Of a stretch of DNA of 64,000 nt, positions 1 to 13,212 are shown in pieces (positions within the stretch are counted from its first letter, which is position 1; the number at the start of each line of letters is the position of its first letter). The stretch lies in NCBI RefSeq assembly GCF_901709675.1, contig NC_051097.1:7976039-8040038 (forward strand), in the 5' to 3' direction. The stretch is from Syngnathus acus. Taxonomy: Eukaryota > Chordata > Actinopteri > Syngnathiformes > Syngnathidae. The notes beneath the pieces are model-generated. The model did no database searches. It was not told the origin of the DNA and saw nothing but the letters and a program-made list of their open reading frames with translations. Position numbers and translations under genes: made by a program.

Positions 1-56
1 ACAGTACTACATTTTACCGGAATCATTTGAGCATTGTTTGTTAGCTGCCTTTTGCC

Positions 57-140
57 GTCGAGTGAAAATGACAGTGCCTACGAGCTCAGGTAGCGACCGT
101 CACGGCTCACCTGAGTTTGGTCATGTGACTGTCACATGAC
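57..140. repeat. Hairpin-forming repeat, copy 1
   Basis: The block resembles 2811-2932: both open with a cga(c/g)tgaaaatgaca core, share a cacggctcacctg core and then a ttggtca-gtgac core. It holds an inverted repeat CTCAGGT (85-91) / ACCTGAG (109-115) and a 9-bp-arm palindrome at 121-129 / 131-139. It lies in the presumed first intron of the gene starting at 499. Family name unknown; likely a small non-autonomous element. Confidence 0.55.
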
Positions 141-438
141 GGAATGTGACGTCATTTCCAGTCAACAACAAGAAGTGGATTTTGCTGCTTAATTCAAATT
201 CCACAAACGCATTATGAATCAGAAAGTCGTTTTTAGGGGCGCATAGAAAAATATTTTTACGTAACTTTCTCCATTAAACATTCAAATTAAACGGAATAAA
301 ATTAAAAGTCAGCTCGTCATTATCAAGACACCTGGTGCGCTTCCAGTGGATGCAGTGTGTGGGGAAAATTGTTTTCTAGTTTAATTAGACGTGAAAATTG
401 CTAAAGTATACCTAATAAAGTGAGCAAAACACACTTAC

Positions 439-499
439 CTCGACGACCTCTTGCTGCTGTCAGAAGTGCCAAAAACACAAAATGAAGAAGAAGCAACAT
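439..499 (-). CDS. First coding exon (signal peptide) of an unidentified gene, partial
   Basis: On the minus strand an ATG at 499 opens a 61-nt exon ending in a strong donor (CGAG|GTAAGT, intron from 438 downward). It encodes about 20 residues: M, four Leu, then a hydrophobic stretch ending LLTAARGRR. That is a textbook cleavable signal peptide with a small-residue cleavage region (TAA or AARG). The exon ends in phase 1. The rest of the gene would run leftward off the window, so the protein cannot be named; it should be secreted or a type I membrane protein. Too short to stand out as an open frame. The ATG context is ordinary (TCATGT). It could be chance, but start, hydrophobic core and consensus donor coincide. 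Confidence 0.5.
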
Positions 500-1334
500 G
501 ACTGAAGTGCGAGTCGTAAACTGACGTTCTTTCTCCTTAAATGCACGATAGGGTAATTAGAATCAGCTGCAGGTCGATATGGAACATGGCTTGACGTTTC
601 TTTTTTTCCTCGATAAAAACCTTAATAGCACGGTGGTGAGACTAAACTTAATCCTCTAAATGACAATATTTGTACAGTTATTGGGATTTGGGAGCTGTGT
701 TGTCAGTAGTCGAGAGTAGTGGTTCTCATATACGTGTCTAAATGGAAGCACTACAGGGGGGTACGTGAGATTTTAAAATATATTTAAGAAGTAGAATCCA
801 TGCAAAAATCCTTTTAAAAAAAACAATTTATAATGATGTGAATATTTCAGAAAAATACTTGTTCATACAACAAATATCTATTCTGTAGGTTCTTTAAATT
901 AATTTTGCTGACAACCCAATCCCCCCTATAGCAGATTGGTTCGCCCCAACCTGCCATCCCGCTGAGCATCACCTGTCAATTACTTTAAAACTTTATTTAA
1001 AATGCATTTAATAATTTCTGTTTGAGAACTAATATTTACTATGACTGCAAAGGAGGATATTTTATGTTGACATATTTTCTGTGCAAATCTTTTTTAATAA
1101 TATATGTTTTTGTTATTTGTATTGAGGCAAATAGCTCCAGAGAGATCACTATACTAATGGAGCAAAGTTAAACACATCAGACAATGACGGCATGGCGATC
1201 TGCTTTAATTCTTTTTTTACCCCAACCAAAAATGTTTTGTACTGCTTTTAATTTTGGCTGAAAAATTATTGATATGAGAACCCTTGATTTACGGTAAATA
1301 AAAACACTTGACGTTCCCAAACATCATTGTATTA
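500..1334. other. AT-rich intergenic stretch
   Basis: No coding potential seen. A fragment starting AGTGGTTCTCA near 718 resembles the ends of hAT-type elements but no partner end was found. The rest is AT-rich unique-looking sequence between the 5' end of the left-edge gene and the 3' end of mtfp1. Confidence 0.4.
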
Positions 1335-2293
1335 TTTATTTTTTATACTTATTTCACAAGTCAGACAGCATTTTTTTCCTCCAGTTTTGCAAACAATAGG
1401 GGAACATTCACTTTGACAAGTGGGTCTAAAATGTTAAGTTATATGAAAATATTCCAAGATGTACCCCATCTCCAACACTCAACAATACCAAAAAAATACC
1501 TGTACAGTATTTCTTTACATCAGTGGCATGCAACCACACAGCTAACACAAGTAAACTCTGAAATGTTAACATTGAATATGAATATAGAGTATTATTAGTT
1601 GTAGTCTCCCTTTCCTTAGTACTTTTCAACCCCACCACCAAAACATTACAATAAATGTAAAACAGCATTGACAGTTATTGCTACTACCATGGCAAACAGT
1701 ACCCAAAAATTCAAACACTCCCAATATTCTATGTACATTTCCCTGTTGCCGCTATTCCCTTGCATAGCTCGTAATTTGCGCAGCAGTAGTCCCGCCATTC
1801 AACAAAAGTACCGCAAACAGTAACCATGTGCTTGGAGATGCCAACATATGATGTAGCAGCGATGAATACGTGTGAAGTCCACACTTTTACAGTACCATCT
1901 CGCAAAAAGTGGAGTAAATTGCATTCCCAGTGCAAAGCTCCCATAACTAACAGCTTGATAAAAACCAAAGTGCAGAGTAAAAGGTGTAAAGTACCGAAGA
2001 ATATAATTTGGGAGGAACAAGGTAGTGAACTATTGTGGCAGACTACGGTAGGTCAAAGCAGAACAATATATGGCTTACGACAAAACACCCAAAAAAAACA
2101 AAAAACAATAGTCTGTGTGTACCCCGCATTATGAACGCTTACAGCAAAGTGCTTCCCTGCCGTATCACATTCAAAGACCTTGACGGTCACAATTTTACAG
2201 CAACACACCTCCATAGTGTTATATACAGTACAATGTCAAGATTTACTATAAAAATCCCTTTTTTACAGCTCTCTTTAAGTGCCTCGTCGCTCC
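1335..2293 (-). other. mtfp1: Probable mtfp1 3' UTR
   Basis: Sequence downstream of the mtfp1 stop codon. A minus-strand AATAAA (plus TTTATT at 1335-1340) is a candidate poly(A) signal. No reading frame here looks like a protein. The true 3' end is an inference; a nearer, weaker signal may be used. Confidence 0.35.
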
Positions 2294-3651
2294 TTATTCC
2301 TCCTTCTCGTTGTGGCCGTAGACCTTACGGAGGCTCGAATCCAGCAGGTGGTCCACAGACCTGCAAGGTAAACGACAGAGTTGGTTCTGAGCAATACTTT
2401 TTTAAGTTTGCTTGACTTTTCCCATGAGAAGAGTCAACATTCAGAAATGATGCATCATTTTGAAATATTTTGATTTAACCATAACTCTTGAACAGTGATG
2501 TATGAAAAAATAGACGCTACCTATCGATGGGGCTGATAATGAAAGGGATGATTGAGAGGCCGACGGCCGTGGTTGTCCACTTGCGCACGGGCAGAGGCAA
2601 TTTGGTAGTGCGGCCCAGCAGGTATAGCGTGGCGGCGCACACGCGGTTAATGGTGAAGCCCGGGATGACGATGGAGGCCAGGGCCTGCCACACAAACGTG
2701 TCCATTACCGCTGTCGCCACCCGCGTCTTCTGGCCCGGCTCATCCCCGTGCGCCTGAAACGAGGCCAAGAAGAATCTTTGTTACAATATGTTCGATGTGG
2801 TCCCACTTTCTCTCGACTGAAAATGACATCAGAGTTGCTCAGGTGACAACCAATCACGGCTCACCTGTTTTCCGAGCTTGGTCAAGTGACAAGCCGAACT
2901 GTGATTGGTTGTCACCTGCAACTCACCATTCCGTTCATACTCACCGCCGCTGCTTTCTTCCCTTTGTCAACGGCATCAGCCGAAACGTAAGCAGTGGCCA
3001 CGACGTAGCTGGCCCGAACCAAGCTCACTGGAACCAGCGGACGGAAGGCCTCCCCCACCTCGTTGGCGTACCCTAAATAATGGGGGGGGGCACGTTGGTC
3101 TTCGAGTGATTCCTAATGCTCATGATTCATGAAGCGTTGCTGCAGCAAAAATGCCCTTGAGGTTTCCCCTACTAGTGGGACAAACCCTGTACTTAAAAAG
3201 CAGACTTGTTGCTATAGTTAAGTATACAGACCAAAAGTAATACACGCTCATGAGTTGATGACTCCTTGTGAGTCACTGCCTCAACTTGCTCAACTACTTT
3301 GGTCTGACTGAGCTGTTCACACCTACAACTAGTAAATTACACAAGGTCGGATAAAGCGTCAATGCAAATAAAAAGTGTTTGTCGTTGCATTTTGTGGCAC
3401 ACAGTGATCTCGACGGCCACGTTTGTGATAAATAGCCATTTTTAATGACAGATGTTCCTCGCCGCCCCGAGTTAGCTACCGAGCAAGCTAGCAGCTCCAG
3501 GGTGACCCTGTTCCCTTGCCTCATTCCCGCGTTTGCTTCAAGTCAGCTCCGGGGAAGGAAAAAATAACAAATGTTACATACCAAGGAAGCGGACCCATGT
3601 GTCGCGATAGATGTCAACTTCCCCACTCGTTTTTTCTCCCGTGGGCTCCAT
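2294..3651 (-). CDS. mtfp1: Mitochondrial fission process protein 1
   Basis: Four coding exons: 3582-3651, 2945-3072, 2521-2753, 2294-2360, giving 165 residues (human MTFP1 is about 166). MTFP1/MTP18 is an integral inner mitochondrial membrane protein that promotes fission with DRP1. Diagnostic stretches: DIYRDTWVRFLGYANEVGEA at the N-terminus, DTFVWQALASIVIPGFTINR in the middle, LPLPVRKWTTTAVGL next, and SVDHLLDSSLRKVYG near the C-terminus. These cover the family's conserved hydrophobic segments. Phases are 1, 0 and 2 and every junction restores frame. The start ATG at 3651 gives MEPTGEKTSG, a family-like N-terminus. Introns are 93-509 bp; the second carries a hairpin repeat (2811-2932). It is head to head with lman2l, with about 850 bp between starts. 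Confidence 0.95.
2811..2932. repeat. Hairpin-forming repeat, copy 2
   Basis: It lies inside an mtfp1 intron. An exact 18-bp inverted repeat pairs 2840-2857 with 2901-2918 (CAGGTGACAACCAATCAC and its complement), extendable outward by GAGTTG/CAACTC with one bulge, around a 43-nt loop. The left half is homologous to 57-140. This is typical of a small palindromic non-autonomous DNA element. Confidence 0.6.
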
Positions 3652-3716
3652 GCTTCTTTTTGGCGTGGTTTACTCCATCGCTTGTGACTCGAGTAGAATG
3701 CCGACTGCCACCAGGG

Positions 3717-4141
3717 TAGTGTTGGCTCGTGAGTGAACGATTCGTTCAAAATAACATTTTCTTTCAGTGAACGAAACTTTTTTCAGTTCATATGACTTCA
3801 ACCAGTAGGTGTCGGTAGTGCGCATGAAGCTGGTGCCACTTCGCCGTAAAACAAAACGAAGAAGAAAATGATCTATTCTAATCTATTCTATTCTATTCTA
3901 TTCTATAGAAAGAAATGTGTGAATTACCTGAGCCAATTATTATTATTATTATATATTTAAAAAATGGGGGGGGGGGGTGTAGTTGTATTGTTTGATCTAA
4001 ATGTTGTTGCCACGGGATGTAATATAGAGAAAAATGTGTGTTGCCGTTGTCGACATTACCGTGTTTCGTTTGAACCAATCTTTTGAGTGAACTGATTCTA
4101 AAGATCCAGTTCACTTAAAAGAACTGGAATGCACATCACTA
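3717..4141. mobile_element. hAT-like non-autonomous element
   Basis: The left end begins TAGTGTTGGCTCGTGAGTG and the right end, read on the minus strand, begins TAGTGATGTGCATTCCAG; both continue into GTGAAC-rich subterminal motifs (gtgaacgattc / gtgaactgattc). Internally there is a (TCTAT)n run, a short (ATT)n run and a poly-G run, and no coding sequence. I saw no clean 8-bp target-site duplication, so the exact limits are uncertain. It sits between the mtfp1 and lman2l promoters. Confidence 0.5.
3872..3906. repeat. (TCTAT)n microsatellite
   Basis: About six to seven imperfect copies of a pentanucleotide inside the hAT-like element. Confidence 0.85.
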
Positions 4142-4379
4142 GGGGTCTTGGAGGGGGCGTGGCCCACCTTACGTCACGCAACCGGCTTGTGCGGCTGTTC
4201 TCATATTTACGACCGCACATTTTGTACACCAGGTGGGATCACTCCGGTAATTCACTGGAAATAATGCTACAAAATATAGACTAGCATCTACTCAATACAG
4301 TTCGATCTAACATATAGCTCACTGCACATTTTGTGATTGTAAGCTTTTTCTACGGCCGCACCTTTTTTATAAATCTAAA

Positions 4380-4499
4380 CCAATAGAACACGTGTATTAT
4401 TACTGACGGAAAAAGCGACCAATGAGAGTGAGGTACACAGACAGCAAAACCAATGGGAAAGACGCTAGCTTTGTATGGGAAGGTGACGTAAGATTCACC
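4380..4499 (+). promoter_or_regulatory. lman2l: lman2l proximal promoter / 5' UTR
   Basis: Three CCAAT boxes (4380-4384, 4419-4423, 4450-4454) and a palindromic E-box CACGTG (4389-4394) stand in the 120 bases before the lman2l start. Triple CCAAT is the classic NF-Y arrangement, and CACGTG is an ER/lysosome-type bHLH site; the functional reading is inference. Confidence 0.5.
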
Positions 4500-6775
4500 A
4501 TGGCCGCCGTCGGCTGCTGGACGCATAGGCAGAACTCCAAATCAATATATATATTATTTTCTTCGCAAAAGATGACGCCTTTTAAGCTATTGTGGTCTTT
4601 TATTCTCTTTATTTTTACTGTTAATCACTGTATCGCTGACGACGACCACGAAATGGAGGAGTTCTTGAAACGGGAGTATTCTCTCACCAAGCCCTATCAA
4701 GGTATCGCCCTCGATGCATTGAGTAGAACATTCTCGGACATTTAACACTAATTGCCTTTTATTTTAGCTACTTAAGGCCTTAAGATCAATTGCTTATATC
4801 TGGATTCTCATATCTGACAAATATTCATGTATGACCGTCACGTGGGTGCTTTTGTCGACATGTGACCGTGCAATTTGAGGGGGGGGAAAATCGCGTGTGT
4901 TTGTGTTTAGCCGTGGGGTCTTTAAGCTCATCCCACTGGGAACTGATGGGCGATGCCATGGTAACCACTGAGCAGGTGCGACTCACACCTGACATGCAAA
5001 GCAGACAGGGGGCAGTATGGAGCAAACTTGTGAGTATTTACTGCTGTGGAAGTAGAAGTACAGTACAGGTAACAAACCTAACTTTGATTTGAATTATTTG
5101 CCTTTCAAGCCTTGCCATCTGACGGACTGGGAGATGCAGGTGCACTTCAAGATTCACGGGAAAGGAAAGAAGAATCTCAATGGTGACGGCTTGGCTATTT
5201 GGTATACGAAGGAGCGCATGCAGAAAGGTAAACATTATGGAAAATGCTCTTTTCTACCACTTGGTGATTGTGTTTTCTTTTTTGTATCGTTGTCACACAG
5301 GTCCTGTTTTTGGGAATAAGGACAACTTTACTGGTTTGGGAGTTTTTGTAGACTCATATCCCAATGAGGAGAAACAGTTGGAGGTATGCCCACATTTTGT
5401 GGTCCGTAGTCAGTGGGTCTAGTAAATTCACCTATTTTTGCTTTCTTTTACCTAATTATTCGCAAAAAAATATTTCTGTAATACTCCAAAATGCCACAAG
5501 ATGGCATCAAAGCCCTGTCTAATAAGAAAGTACATACAGTATATTAGAGCCAAGGAAATTCTGTGGCTTATGATTTCATCTTTATATTTCATATTCAAAA
5601 CATTTCAGGGGCTGTAGTTTTTCGTTCATGACTCCTAGCGAGGGATTACTCTTGTTCTAGTGGTGTTTTGTAAAGGGGCTGTCTTTTCTGTTCTTTTGTG
5701 CACTCACATGGAGACAGGCACAAAAGAAGAGATACAGTCCAAGCACACAGGTAACCATCTTTGGAATGTGCGTGTTCAACAACGTGTGAGCCTGATAAGA
5801 AACTTAACAGTGCAAACAATGATTGCCGCCTAAAGTCTTGTGCGTCTTTATCCAATCTCAAGAGGATCTTCCCCTTCGTTCTCGCCATGGTGGGCAACGG
5901 CACCATCAGCTACGACCACGAGCGGGACGGCCGGCCCACCGAGCTGGGGGGTTGCAACGCCATGGTGCGCAACCTGAAGCACGACACCTTCCTCTTCATC
6001 CGATACGTCCGGCGCAGGCTAACGGTGATCCTTTGTTATTAGCCTCAAACGAGCTAATTTGATGCTTTACAGCCAATCATTAGAACATATTTTACAGTCG
6101 TGCTGTTTTTATTCAGGTGATGATCGACATTGACGGACAACACGAGTGGCGGGACTGCCTGGATCTGCCGGGCGTGCGGCTGCCCAAGGGCTTTTATTTT
6201 GGCGCCACCGCAATTACAGGAGACCTTTCAGGTAGAACACCTCACGGATGTGCTCAAAAAAGCTTGTTAAGTCAGGAGGTAGCATTGTACTTAACTAAAT
6301 GGACAGCTTTTGAATCAAACGAGGTTGACTGAATTCTGAAGCTAGTGTAGTTCGCACTTTAAAGCAACAGATGGCAGTATCGTACCAACTCTCATTTTCC
6401 TGATTGAGTCAGTTGAGTATTAACGTTTCTCTAACCTGAACCCAATAGACAACCATGACATCATCTCACTGAAACTCTACCAACTGACGGTGTTGCGAAG
6501 CAAACAGGAAGAGGAAGACCAGGAGGAGGAAATCACGATACCCAGCGTGGATAACATGGAGCTGCTCAGATGTAACACGCACACACACGAGCTTCATTCT
6601 TTGCACCACTCTGACCTTCTGTTGTCTTCCAGTGGGTCGCACTGAGGAAGGAATGAGCGGGTTGGCCATTTTCTTCACGGTGCTCTTCTCCATGCTGGGC
6701 TGCATCTTCCTGGTGGTCGTCGGCCTGCTGCTCTACGGTCACTGGAACGAGAATCGGCGCAAGCGGTTCTACTGA
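4500..6775 (+). CDS. lman2l: Lectin, mannose-binding 2-like (VIP36-like cargo receptor)
   Basis: Eight exons: 4500-4701, 4911-5029, 5110-5227, 5301-5383, 5863-6024, 6117-6231, 6449-6571, 6633-6775, giving 354 residues (human LMAN2L is about 348). It is a type I membrane L-type lectin that binds high-mannose glycoproteins and recycles between ER and early Golgi. Layout: signal/anchor (~25-45), luminal carbohydrate-recognition domain (~55-280, with HGKGKKNLNGDGLAIWYTK and SYDHERDGRPTELGGC), a short acidic stalk, one transmembrane helix near 315-340 and the cytosolic tail NENRRKRFY, the family's ER-exit/retrieval signal. The IPSVDNM stalk and KRFY tail favour LMAN2L over LMAN2. I chose the ATG at 4500 (CACCATGG, strong context) because MAAVGCW matches the family's MAA start; an in-frame ATG at 4422 and one at 4572 are alternatives. 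Confidence 0.95.
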
Positions 6776-7085
6776 GAAGGAGGACGGGAGGTGGATTAGG
6801 CTTTGGGGAGCAAAACTTAACTGCACTGAGTCCACCCTGCGGCTGACAGAAACCACTTCCTGGAGACGAATCCTGACGCTGGACTTTATGCTCCATCTCT
6901 TCTGAGCAGCTACTTTTGAAGTCTTTTACTGTTGACTAGGGGTTCCTGAAACTTTTTTCCAAGAACCACCTCACAATCCTTACACCGATTAAACATAACT
7001 ACTGTGTATCCCTGAATGCCAGACAAATTAAAAGTTGATTTTTTTTTTAAATTGCTATGTGAATAAAGTTGTATTAGAAATAAAC
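6776..7085 (+). other. lman2l: lman2l 3' UTR with poly(A) signal
   Basis: It follows the stop codon and carries AATAAA at 7062-7067 about 290 bases downstream, a normal spacing. Confidence 0.7.
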
Positions 7086-10000
7086 ACAAACATTTTATAC
7101 CGTGATTCATTGCAATGCCTGAGTAAACGAATCATTTTTAATTATTAGACTAGGACAGCGCACCTCAATTGAAACACGAATGTATTAGTTATGTGTATAT
7201 GTTTAATTTTATTAAAAAAATAAAATACAAATGATGACCCAAACATCACACAGCAGACGTCGTATTACTTAAACCCGAAAAAAACAAAAATAATATATAG
7301 CGATTATTATCCATCGGTCAGTGCTTCCCTCCTCTCTTTTCACTTTTTTTGGGCGGAAAACAACATAGAAGAAGTCTTATTTGGAAAGAGGAACAAAACC
7401 AATCCACCCACAGCGCCTTAATCAAGTCCATTTCCTTTTTCCACACTGAGGTCTTCCATTATGCAAGATACAAAAATTGTATGTCTCTAAGTATGAAAGG
7501 CATCAGTTAGATATTCATTCGGTTTAAATATGGAAAAAGAAAGTCGCTGTTTTAACACAATAAATGCACCAAAAGAGTGGACGGAACAGTGACAAACCCA
7601 CCAAAGTACGAATCAATCCAAACAACAAGCACAAGTTTCTTCTTCCTAGCAACGTAATCAGAAATGTTAGTGGTTGAGAAGGAAGGTAAGTTGTTACTTT
7701 CCCCAAATGAGAGGAGTAAAAATGATATATACACAAACAAAAATTGCCTTTTGAAGCCCCTGTTTACATACATTGTTGCTGTAGCATTACTTTTTTTTTC
7801 TTTTTTTTTAATTAACAAATAGTCCACAGACACAAAAAAGAAAGATTACAGTACAGTGTTGTGCCACAGTACTGAGAGTTATATTGCTAGTACTGGTGCC
7901 CACATGACAGGAAGTGGGAGGGCAGCATAGAACAGTTAAGTTTTTGTTTTTTTCCTTTTTTTTTTTTCTTTTGCATAGCCTGGTTAAGTGACGTACAGTA
8001 TACGCGACACTGCAGATGGAAAACTACCATTCCGATATGAGGATGAAATGCTTTGGCTTAATGGACAGGAGGGAATACGTTAAATTTTATGTTGAGCAAA
8101 GCAAGGGAGGAGGAAAAAAAAATGGTTAAGCCCGACCAACATACACTTGCGGTCTTACAATCAGATCACACTCAATTGAAAAAAAAGTCCAGCGGCCTCC
8201 AAAGGATCGCAACAGACATTAAAAGTGGATGGACGATCGTGACCGATTATACATAGCCCTTAATCATCTCAGTAAACATGAAATCGAAGGAAGGCCATGA
8301 TGAGCAATTTTTGGAGAGCCATCTTAAAATCTGCACGCACAAAAAAAAAAGTATGTTTGATTAATCCACAGCTGTTTTTCTTTGCGTCAGACTGAAAAGG
8401 AAGAGAAATGCCTTAAAAAAATGAACGGCAAATGTTTGTAACTAAAAATTACATTTTTAATTTTTTGTAACGACAATTATTTTTCCGCAACAAAAATACT
8501 TGACAATATCTCATGATTCTGTTAACGTTCCAACTTTTGCTGTAATATTTTCTTCTTGTAACATTTTCCCCCAGTGTTGTCTTCATTTCCGTAACAAGTT
8601 TTCTGAAACAAAAAAAATCTCTATTTTTGTTATTTTATGAATGTAGAATTTGTGAAATTAGCTATTATTTCATGCAATTTTAAGGAAAACGTCAAACTTG
8701 GGATATATATGTTTTCCTTTACAATTATCTGTCATTGTTTTTGGGATATATTTATGGTTTCAACTAGCTATTTGAATCATTTAGGGGGATTTCAATTAAT
8801 ATTTAGTTTGTCTCTATAGTGGGGGTTTACCCAATAACGTTCATTCAAAGTAATTTGGTTTTTGTAAGATGTTGCCCATTACCACTGCTAGCCGAGAACA
8901 CATGTTGAATTCAAATTTTATTTCCCGCAGTCCAACCACTTTAGTACTAACAATGTGGAGACGCGTAACAGCAAGAGAAGCACACAATTGAGGTTTGCCA
9001 ACATCCACTTCAAACTTCTCCCCTCAACCCTTGCCCCTCCTCGTCTCTCCACTGCCAGTGGAAAATACCACAACAAACCCCTCACGGGGGCCAAGAGCTC
9101 GGACTTCAGAGAAGCCTGACGGCATCCTTGGAACCAGAATGTCGTTGCAACTTGACAACATCTTCACAACTATCCGGGGCCAAAAATTTACAGCCCGTCA
9201 AAAAAGAAAAAAAAAAACTAAAACTCAAGATCTAATCATGCCAACTAACAGCATGCCTTTCCTCCAAACTACACAAGTCAAAACACAAGTCACCCCTTGA
9301 CGTGAGTGATGGAGACTAAAGAAGCAACATTTGAAGAACCGCGCCATCTTCCTGTCTGAGCTTAGTGTAATTTGTTCATTCTGTCACAAGATGTTCTTTT
9401 CCACTCATGTGCTCAGCAGAGTGGGGACAAGAAAGAAATGTGGTTGACCTTGCTGGTATGCGTCTTGACGGTCAACATCCTTAGCGGATGGTTGAAAGTC
9501 AAACTGAAGGAGCGGGCCACAAGTGGTGGTTGGTCGTCTAGTCCAGGGGTTCTCAAACTGGGCTCCACCGGCTGAAGCTTGGAGCTCTGCGTAATAATTT
9601 GCAGTTATTTATGTTCATAACATAACCTAATTAAGGGAGTCTTAATTAGGTTTAGGCCAATTAAATGATATGGTCTAAAATACCTGGATTTAATAAAGTT
9701 TTTTTCACAAAAGATCTATTATGACAGGATTAGTCTTTAATTTTTTAAGGCTTCTTTTTTTTTTTAATTAAGGCATTTTTTCCAAAAGGCATAAATTACA
9801 ATACAGCGGTACTTTTGAAATTCACTAAGGATATTTTCTTCACGTTCAACTGGCGTTACAATTAGGAGGGACATCTCGGGAAAAAAAAAAAATCCTCGCC
9901 GGACCCCAAAAGTTTGAGAACCCGTGGCCTTGTCAATCCCAATCAGTTCACTTAATGCAAAATTTATGAAACTTGAAACGGACAAATAAGCGCGTCATGT

Positions 10001-10130
10001 CGAGAGGTTAACGATAATCATCTGAGCGTAACCGGGAGGATGAGAACACAGACATTCGCCCGCGGTGACAATGCTAAAGTCGAGTGTCGCACCGGATTGG
10101 CTGGCCTGGGCTGGTAGAAGACACGCCGGC
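7086..10130 (-). other. Long wbp1 3' UTR and/or intergenic sequence
   Basis: Three kilobases without a believable reading frame, between two convergent genes. Minus-strand AATAAA signals occur at 8927-8932 and 7208-7213, so wbp1 could have a long 3' UTR, as its relative WBP1L is known to. A hAT-like element occupies 9544-9926. Otherwise A/T-runs and unique-looking sequence. Confidence 0.35.
9544..9926. mobile_element. hAT-type MITE
   Basis: The left end CAGGGGTTCTCAAACTGGG and right end (minus strand CACGGGTTCTCAAACTTTTG) form about 16-bp terminal inverted repeats differing at one internal base. Flanks GTCTAGTC (9536-9543) and GCCTTGTC (9927-9934) match at 6 of 8 positions, as expected for an aged 8-bp hAT target duplication. 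Interior is AT-rich and non-coding. Confidence 0.75.
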
Positions 10131-12291
<2,161 letters not shown>

Positions 12292-13212
12292 CTTCCTGGG
12301 TTGTCAGCCGTCGACACGACGGAAACCATACAAGCAAAAGTGGATTAAATTTCAAAGACGTGTCCTGGTGTCTTCGGGTGGCCGTGGCGCTCTATTTAGC
12401 GGTTCCGCCAGTCGCCTTCCGACATGTTTATGTTGTTTCTTGACTGAGATGGAGTAATATGAGAAACTGCAGGGGGCTCGGCGTGCTGCAGGGGGCGCTG
12501 TGGGCGTTGTTTGGACTAAATAGATTGGCAATTGACGTCACATTCCATGTTCAAGGCTATTTTCTATCTCAACTTTTGATAACATTTAGTTTGATGAAAA
12601 TGTCAGTGCTGGGATGAATAGTCACATATGTCATAAAACTCAAATCCTAACATTTAAAACCATTTTTAAAATCAAATTCACTGCACTTTTCTTTTGTAAA
12701 TTCAGTAAGCTGCATTTTATTTATTTGCTTAAAATCTCTGTACTGTTTGTAAATGCTGTCTAGATGTACTTTTAATTATGTAAAGCACACTGTGTATGAA
12801 ATATAGTCATAAATAAAGTCCAACTGCTCAGTCACAATATGTATTTGCACATGTCTCTTCACACTCAAAAATCTGACTGGCATTAGTTAACTGCTCTAAT
12901 GGTAACAATTGCAGTGGTTCTCAAACTTTTAATATTAGTAGGTACCATTTTTAAAAAAAGCTCGATTCTCAAAGTACCACTAAAATGACTAACATTAAAA
13001 TAAAGTTCCAGCTATTCTGTCATGTCCATTCTAGACGAAAGGGGGCCACAAATTATGCGTACGGTTTCCTAATTTGTCTCATTTATCACATTAATCAAAC
13101 AATGGTGTCGTTACCTGTCGTCACTGAACATGCCGTGGTGATTCTCCACGTGGTTAAAGCGATGTTAATCCAGTCAGTGTAAGAAGGAGCCACTAATTCA
13201 CCGGACAGCATC
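12292..13212. promoter_or_regulatory. Shared upstream region of wbp1 and arl3
   Basis: A 0.9-kb gap between two divergent starts. It contains a CTCF-like motif CTGCAGGGGGCGCTG (12486-12500), a probable LINE/SINE 3' tail (12755-12820) and a hAT-end-like fragment from 12912 (CAGTGGTTCTCAAAC). No other gene seen. Confidence 0.5.
12755..12820 (+). repeat. Retroposon 3'-tail-like fragment
   Basis: The pattern tgtaaagcaca...tgtgtatgaaatata...aaataaag resembles the 3' tail shared by many fish LINE/SINE copies. Its AATAAA (12812-12817) faces plus, where no gene ends, which fits a repeat rather than a gene terminus. Confidence 0.4.

Noticed and set aside
4422-4499. Using the in-frame upstream ATG at 4422 as the lman2l start
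   Set aside because: It would add 26 residues not seen in the family; the ATG at 4500 has a better context and a family-like MAA start.
5646-5906. Minus-strand frame over an lman2l intron and exon 5
   Set aside because: Antisense shadow of the lectin exon.
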